Below are positions 59,038 to 64,000 of a stretch of DNA of 64,000 nt, one piece after another. The notes beneath the pieces are model-generated. The model was given only the letters and a program-made list of their open reading frames with translations, was not told the DNA's origin and did not search any database. Source of the DNA: a bacterium (GTDB lineage Bacteria > Krumholzibacteriota > Krumholzibacteriia > LZORAL124-64-63). The stretch covers positions 1 to 64,000 of the forward strand of contig JADJCK010000006.1 in NCBI GenBank assembly GCA_016703265.1. Reading direction: 5' to 3'. The stretch's first letter is position 1; every line of letters begins with the position of its first letter. The translations under genes and the position numbers were made by a program.

Positions 59038-59395
59038 TGGTGGAGGCGGCGGGAATCGAACCCGCGTCCGTAACCGGCGCCCCGCCGGCATCTACATGCT
59101 TAGTCCCCTGTTAATTTAACCCTCAGGATGGCCAGGGAACGTGCCAACCATCAGGCTAGTCCCTCTAAAAAGTCTCGTCCGTCCGCCAGGGACCTGCTTC
59201 TGGACCAGACACCGGAAAACGGCGCTCCCATTGGGCCAGTCCGGCGACCCCCCGACCCGGGAACGGGCTACTTAATTAGGCAGCCAGTGCGAAGTTGGCT
59301 TCGTCACTTGTTTTTTTTCCACCGTTTAACGAGATAGGCGGGATCTCGGCATGCAGCCAACGGTCCTCCGACCACGTCGAGACCAATTCGCCCCC
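59038..59395 (-). ncRNA. ssrA: Transfer-messenger RNA (tmRNA)
   Basis: 358 bases. The 5' end GGGGGCG pairs with the 3' CGCCTCC followed by A and CCA (59038-59040), and the T arm is GGTTCGATTCC. The 5' region continues AATTGGTCTCGACG, the usual tRNA-like start. The tag frame reads GGKKTSDEANFALAA then TAA; the end ANFALAA is the standard ALAA proteolysis tag. The exact resume codon is uncertain, and an A8 run inside the tag could hide a one-base error. Confidence 0.95.
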
Positions 59396-59515
59396 ACGAG
59401 CCAGGAATCGTTGCAGCGTACCCACCAGTGGTGCGCTTTGTTCAATATAGCATGCGAAAGCGCGCCCGGCCATCGCCAAGCGCGCCTCCGTCTGTCGCTC
59501 GCTGCCCGCGCGGAA

Positions 59516-60907
59516 TCAGTCCGTCTTCAGCAGCTTCAGGTAACCGCCCAGGTCCCGGCAGTTCTCGAAGTCCCAGGTGGCCTCGATGACGCGGTCCTGC
59601 GCGGCCTTGTCCAGCACGCCGCCGGCATTGGCGCGGAACTTCGCGACCAGTTCGTCGTCGCTGAGCGGGTTGAGCGGGCTGCCCTTGGCGTGGTCGACCG
59701 TCTTGGTGAACGTACGCCCGTCGCCGGTCGTCAGGGTGGCGATGGCGCGCTTGGTGCCCGGGAACATGGCATCGATCTCCGCATTGGCCACGACCTTGAT
59801 CTTCGGCAGCAGCGCGCGGATGCGCGGGTCGAAGAGCTTCTCCTTCTCGAAGCTGCTGGGGTAGACGCCGCCGTCGGCCGCCACCGCCGCCAGGCAGTAG
59901 GGCAGGCTGTGGTCGGCCGTCTCCTTGGTCTGCGGATCGTATTTGCTTGCGTCGCTGAGGATGTCGGCGCCGCGCGTCGTGGTCTGGATGTGGATGGACG
60001 CCAGGTCCTCCGCTTTCAGCCCGTTCTCCTGCATCGCGCCCAGCACGGCCGACATCGGCTGGTGCGTCAGGGCCTCGGTCGGGAAGGCCTTGTAGCCGCA
60101 GCGGCGGATCATCGGCGGCTGCGTGCCCAGGCCGTCGAGCAGGATCTCCGGCTTCAGCTGGACATTGTGGATGACGTGCTGGAAGCCCTCCTTGCCCTCG
60201 ATGACCTCGACCGGACCCTCGTAACCCTCGGCGGCCATCTGCGCCGCCAGCACGCCGGCCTGCGTGGCCAGCGGGTCGGCGGTGTTCTTCATGTTCGTCA
60301 GGTGACCGGCTACGACGCCGCCCAGCGTGAAGTGGCTGCTGCCGCTGATGCCCGCGGCCGCCACCAGCTGGTCGACGCCCAGCCCGTACATGCGACCGGC
60401 CACGAACGGGCTCACGAACTGTGTCAGCGTCGCATGGTGCCAGCCCACCTCGCGCACGCCGGGGAAGCAGGCCAGGCACCACCGGAGTTCCAGCTCGTAG
60501 GCGATCATGATGCCGACGATGGCCTCGCGACCGTCGCGTCCGCAGGCCTCGGCCGGCGACAGCGCGCCGAAGATGATGCCCGAGGGATGGCTGGGATCCT
60601 GCTCCCAGAAGATGTCGTTGTAGTCCAGCGCGCGGATCAGCAGGCTGTTCATCAGCGATGCGTTCGCGGCGTTCGTCTTCTCGCCGGTGCCGATCAGCGT
60701 GGCCTCGGGCGTACCGCCCTGCCGGCGGATGAACCGGTACATGGCGGCCATGTCCGGGTTTCGCACGGCGGCCAGGGCGCAGCCCACCGAGTCCAGCAGG
60801 AAGCGCTTGGCTTCCTTCACGTCGTCGGCGGGCAGGTCGTCATAGCGCAGGCCTACGGCGTACTCGGCCATGCGGCGCGTCAGGCTGGGGCGGGCGGCGG
60901 TGCTCAT
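59516..60907 (-). CDS. MmgE/PrpD family protein
   Basis: 463 residues from the ATG at 60907, which has an AAGGAG site. Family blocks include RFLLDSVGCALAAVRNPD, NSLLIRALDYNDIFWEQDPS, HPSGIIFGALSPAEA, GISGSSHFTLGGVVAGHL and YKAFPTEALTHQPM. PrpD members dehydrate 2-methylcitrate in propionate use, and close relatives act on other citrate-like acids or act as cis-aconitate decarboxylase. No prpB, prpC or acnA gene is adjacent, so the substrate is open. The frame is intact, in contrast to the next gene upstream. Confidence 0.9.
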   Translation of the reverse strand: MSTAARPSLTRRMAEYAVGLRYDDLPADDVKEAKRFLLDSVGCALAAVRNPDMAAMYRFIRRQGGTPEATLIGTGEKTNAANASLMNSLLIRALDYNDIFWEQDPSHPSGIIFGALSPAEACGRDGREAIVGIMIAYELELRWCLACFPGVREVGWHHATLTQFVSPFVAGRMYGLGVDQLVAAAGISGSSHFTLGGVVAGHLTNMKNTADPLATQAGVLAAQMAAEGYEGPVEVIEGKEGFQHVIHNVQLKPEILLDGLGTQPPMIRRCGYKAFPTEALTHQPMSAVLGAMQENGLKAEDLASIHIQTTTRGADILSDASKYDPQTKETADHSLPYCLAAVAADGGVYPSSFEKEKLFDPRIRALLPKIKVVANAEIDAMFPGTKRAIATLTTGDGRTFTKTVDHAKGSPLNPLSDDELVAKFRANAGGVLDKAAQDRVIEATWDFENCRDLGGYLKLLKTD

Positions 60908-60973
60908 GGTGCTCCTTGCGTGGTGAGGGTACATGGTAACCAGGGAACTCGATTAGCCGGGCAATGCGGGTAG

Positions 60974-63737
60974 TCAGTCCTCGCCGGCCATGGGCAACTG
61001 CTGCCCGCCGGCCACCTCGATGTCGTCGGCGGCCACGATCACGGCGTCGAGCAACCGCTCCACGCGCACGCCGGTGTTCTGCTGGTTGAGCACCGTCAAC
61101 GCGCGATTCCAGCCGTCGAGCCAGGCTTCCAGCCGCGCCCGCTGCCCGGCGTCGCCGCCGAAACGCAGCACCAGGTCGAGGTCGCTCTCGGTCGAGGCCC
61201 GCCCGTCGGCGACCGAACCGCGCAGGTGCACGGCGACCACGCCGCTCGTGGCCGGATCCAGCCCGCGCGCCAGTTCCTCGGCCACCTGCCGGCGCCAGCG
61301 CGCATGCCGCAGCGGCGAGCCCGCACCCGTGGCGCCGCGCCCGACACCCGGGCCCCTCCGTTCGCCGGGCTCCTCGAGGACGGCCAGCGCATGGTCGAGG
61401 TCGGCGTTCTGGTAGATGCGCAGCACGCGCCCGTGCGAAGCCGCCGGGATGTCGATCACGCGCACGCAGTGCTCCAGCGGCGCATGGTCCGGCAGCAGCT
61501 CGGCCAGGCGATTGGGCGCCGTCAGGAGGAACTCCTCCTGGAAGACAACGCCCGGGTCGTCGGGATAAAGGGGCAGGTAGCGGATGCCCGCCTCGACCAG
61601 GTCCTGGAAGAAATGGGTCCCGAAGCTGAGGTCGGCACATAGTCGCCGCGCCGGCGCGCGCCACCTCGACCAGCATCGCCGTGTTGTTTGATGTCGGCGT
61701 ACGTCACCGAGACGCCCAGCTTGATGTCCCCGCGGCTGCCCCAGCGCCCGGGCCCGATCAGCACGAACGAGCGCTTCCGCAGCAGGCCGTTGAGCGCGCC
61801 GACCACGCGGCCGACCTGGGCCATCGTCTCGCGGTCCGGCAGGGCCGTGTACGCCTCCGGCACCACGTACACGACGTGCGTGATGTCCGGCACCTGGCCG
61901 TTCGAGACGAAACGATTCGCCGTGAACAGCACATCCTCGGGACTGACGTCGTGGGGAATCACCGACGGCGCCGTGTCGCCCGACATGGCCTGCGGCCGGC
62001 ACTGCACCAGGTAGAAGTCCTTGCCGTCGTGGGCGAACTCGATGTCTCCACCGGCGACTGCAGGTACATCTCCAGCGTCTTGAGAAGGGCCTGCACGCGC
62101 GGCATGAAGTCGGTGCCGTCCAGCAGCCCGCGCATGTCGGCCACAAGGTCTTCCTTCGTGGGATCCATCATCATCTTCTGCACCTGCTGCAGGTGGCCGC
62201 CCCGCAGCACGGAGAAGACGCGGTCGACCAGCGGATACTCGTCGCCGAACTCCTTCAGCAGCGCATCCAGGTCGACGGTCTCGAACTCGGCGGTCTCAAG
62301 TTGATGACGTCGGCGCGGCGCGGGCTGTAGCGCAACGTCTCCTGCAGCGTGGCGTGCGCCCGCAGCCCCCTCTGGCCGGGCACGGCCAGCACCGGGAAGT
62401 CATCACCCACGCGGTCGACGGCGCGCGTGCCCCGCCCGGGGACCAGGCGGACCAGGCCGTCCTCGCGCCGGATGCGCGGCGACCAGCGGAACTCGTTCAG
62501 GCTGAAGGCGACCCCGGCGAACGCGGGAGCCAGTAGCGCCCGACCCTGGTGCCGACAACCTCCTGGATGAGGATGCCCATTTCCTCGACGAATTCCTGCA
62601 GGCCGCGCTCGGCGCCGGTACTCGATCAGGTCGGGCCCGAGGATCGAGGCCCACACCTCGGCCACCGCATCCTGGAGCGCCGAGAGGCGTTCCTCGCGGG
62701 TGCCGCAGTTGGGCAGGAAGAGGCTCTTGTACTTGCCGGAGAAGGCCGTCCCGAAGCGGTCCTCGAGCAGGCTCGAGCTGCGGATGATCAGCGGCACGTC
62801 GCCGAAGTAGTCCAGGGCCCGCGCCAGCCCCTCCACGAGTTCCGGCGGGAACGGGCTGTTCATGAACAGCTGCACCATGTTCGGATATTCGCGCCGGACC
62901 TGGCTGATGTCCTTGTACTTCTGGTCCATGACATCGTCGAGGTCGTTCAGCCGGATGAAATCCATGATGACGTCCGAGACGACATGCCAGGTGCGGGGAG
63001 TCTTGATGTCGCCGACGCCGAGTTCACGGGCTTCCGGCTGCTCGAGGATCCAGCCGGCGAGCAACAGGCCCGAGGCCTTGCCGCCCAGCTTGCCGTAGCA
63101 GCCGCGCGTCATGATGACGCGATCGAGCAGATCGTGGAAGTCGGTGATCCGCGCCACACTTCTTGGCCACGTTGATGTAGTCGAGCTGTTCGGTGAGGAA
63201 GCGCTGGATCAGCGACACGCGCAGGCTCTTGAGCGTGCTCGGCGCCAGGCCGCTGCGCCCGCGCAGGACGTCGTTGTAGCGCCTGATGGCTTCGGCGATC
63301 TCCGGCATCGTGCTGCGCGGATCGGCCACGACCGTACCGAAGAAGCTGGCTTCGTCCTCCTTGAGCCAGCGCTGCAGCCGCTCGGAGATCTCCTCGTCCG
63401 GGATGTACCGTGCCGCCAGTTCGAACGGCGCACCGGTCATCAGCGGGGAATGCTCAAGGGGCACGCGTGCCCCCGGCTTCTTGCTCAGGCCGTGTTGCCC
63501 GCTTCCGGCGGGGCGCCCCTCGCGCCGGGCCGGGCCGGCCGGGCCGGCATCCACCTCGGCCAGCATGACCTGCGCCTCGCTCAGGCCGATCGAGCAGAGG
63601 TGGTTGAGCATCTTCCTGGAAACGCGAACGAACTGCCGGCCGCGACCCTGGCGGATCACTTCCAGCAGTTCGCGCCACGGCACGGCCGCGAACGCGCGGC
63701 GGGAGTCATCAGGCTGCCCGCCGCGCGCCTTGTCCAT
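60974..63737 (-). CDS. PEP synthase-like (PEP/pyruvate-binding) protein with C-terminal nucleotidyltransferase domain, many frameshifts
   Basis: The gene is readable only by switching frames about eight times (near 63160, 62620, 62535, 62300, 62055, 61690, 61655 and 61635). Joined, it gives about 921 residues with no lost stretch and a net correction divisible by three. The core matches the PEP/pyruvate-binding ATP-grasp domain: KLGGKASGLLLAGWILE, IIRSSSLLEDRFGTAFSGKY, AGVAFSLNEFRWSP and DGKDFYLVQCRPQ. The C-terminal part, after DHALAVLEEPGE, has VVAVHLRGSVADGRASTESDLDLVLRF, quoted in pieces (VAVHLRGSVADGRA, TESDLDLVLRF), a polymerase-beta-type nucleotidyltransferase motif. Such long fusions are typical of Krumholzibacteriota-like genomes; function unknown. 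The ATG at 63737 lies one base after the glutamate dehydrogenase stop. Confidence 0.7.
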
Positions 63738-63738
63738 G

Positions 63739-64000
<262 letters not shown>

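Overview
The window is 64 kb of GC-rich bacterial chromosome carrying mostly housekeeping genes, nearly all on the minus strand. Several traits point to a Gram-negative-type (diderm) cell: Kdo transferase, a GT9 heptosyltransferase-like protein, lipoprotein signal peptidase, an outer-membrane barrel with thrombospondin type 3 repeats, and an AsmA protein. A gingipain-like C25 protease with a FlgD-like C-terminal sorting domain, dockerin-like repeats and small secreted proteins ending in a shared tail are typical of the FCB-related candidate phyla (Krumholzibacteriota/Eisenbacteria type). That placement is inference from protein style, not a search result. I see no phage, insertion sequence, CRISPR array or origin.

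Layout. 1-8.2 kb: start of hemW, lepB, lepA, a DUF5683 protein, a selenocysteine tRNA, ridA, glmS and a glmM-type mutase, then tRNA-Thr and tRNA-Phe. 8.2-18.3 kb: response regulator and histidine kinase, uvrA, divergent mazG, the TSP3 barrel protein, DUF1844 and two overlapping CNNM/CBS membrane proteins. 18.5-21.9 kb (plus strand): GT9, waaA and a radical SAM/SPASM protein. 21.9-25.3 kb: queC, queE, an M49-like metallopeptidase, tRNA-Asp. 25.3-35.5 kb: envelope and secretion genes (GH3/NagZ-like, SpoIID-like lipoprotein, 1480-residue C25 protease, two paralogous small secreted proteins, one dockerin-like secreted protein). 35.8-55.1 kb: tRNA-Val, a small membrane protein, then the long minus-strand cluster whose transcription order is fusA-type EF-G, RecA-fold ATPase, yggS, yggT, divIVA, a terminator, punA, ileS, dksA, lspA, rluD, STAS protein, RsbW-like kinase, ruvX, mltG; upstream of it lie asmA, kbl and fba. 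55.3-59 kb (plus strand): znuA-znuC-znuB and a MOT1-like sulfate/molybdate transporter. 59-64 kb: tmRNA, an MmgE/PrpD protein, a large PEP/pyruvate-binding protein fused to a nucleotidyltransferase domain, and the C-terminal part of glutamate dehydrogenase.

Reading-frame integrity is the main oddity. lepB, the DUF5683 gene, glmM, znuC and the MOT1 gene each need one or two single-base corrections, several in short homopolymers. lepA and queE each carry one in-frame TAG exactly where a conserved glutamate (GAG) is expected. The PEP/pyruvate-binding gene alone needs about eight single-base corrections in 2.8 kb while its neighbours are clean. Consensus errors in a draft assembly are the simplest explanation for the isolated cases. 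The local cluster could also be real gene decay.

The part most likely to hold undescribed biology is 28.3-35.5 kb. There a C25 protease with a sorting domain lies beside two secreted beta-rich proteins sharing an identical style of C-terminal tail (FGxVKxLFR) and a secreted protein ending in dockerin-like calcium repeats.
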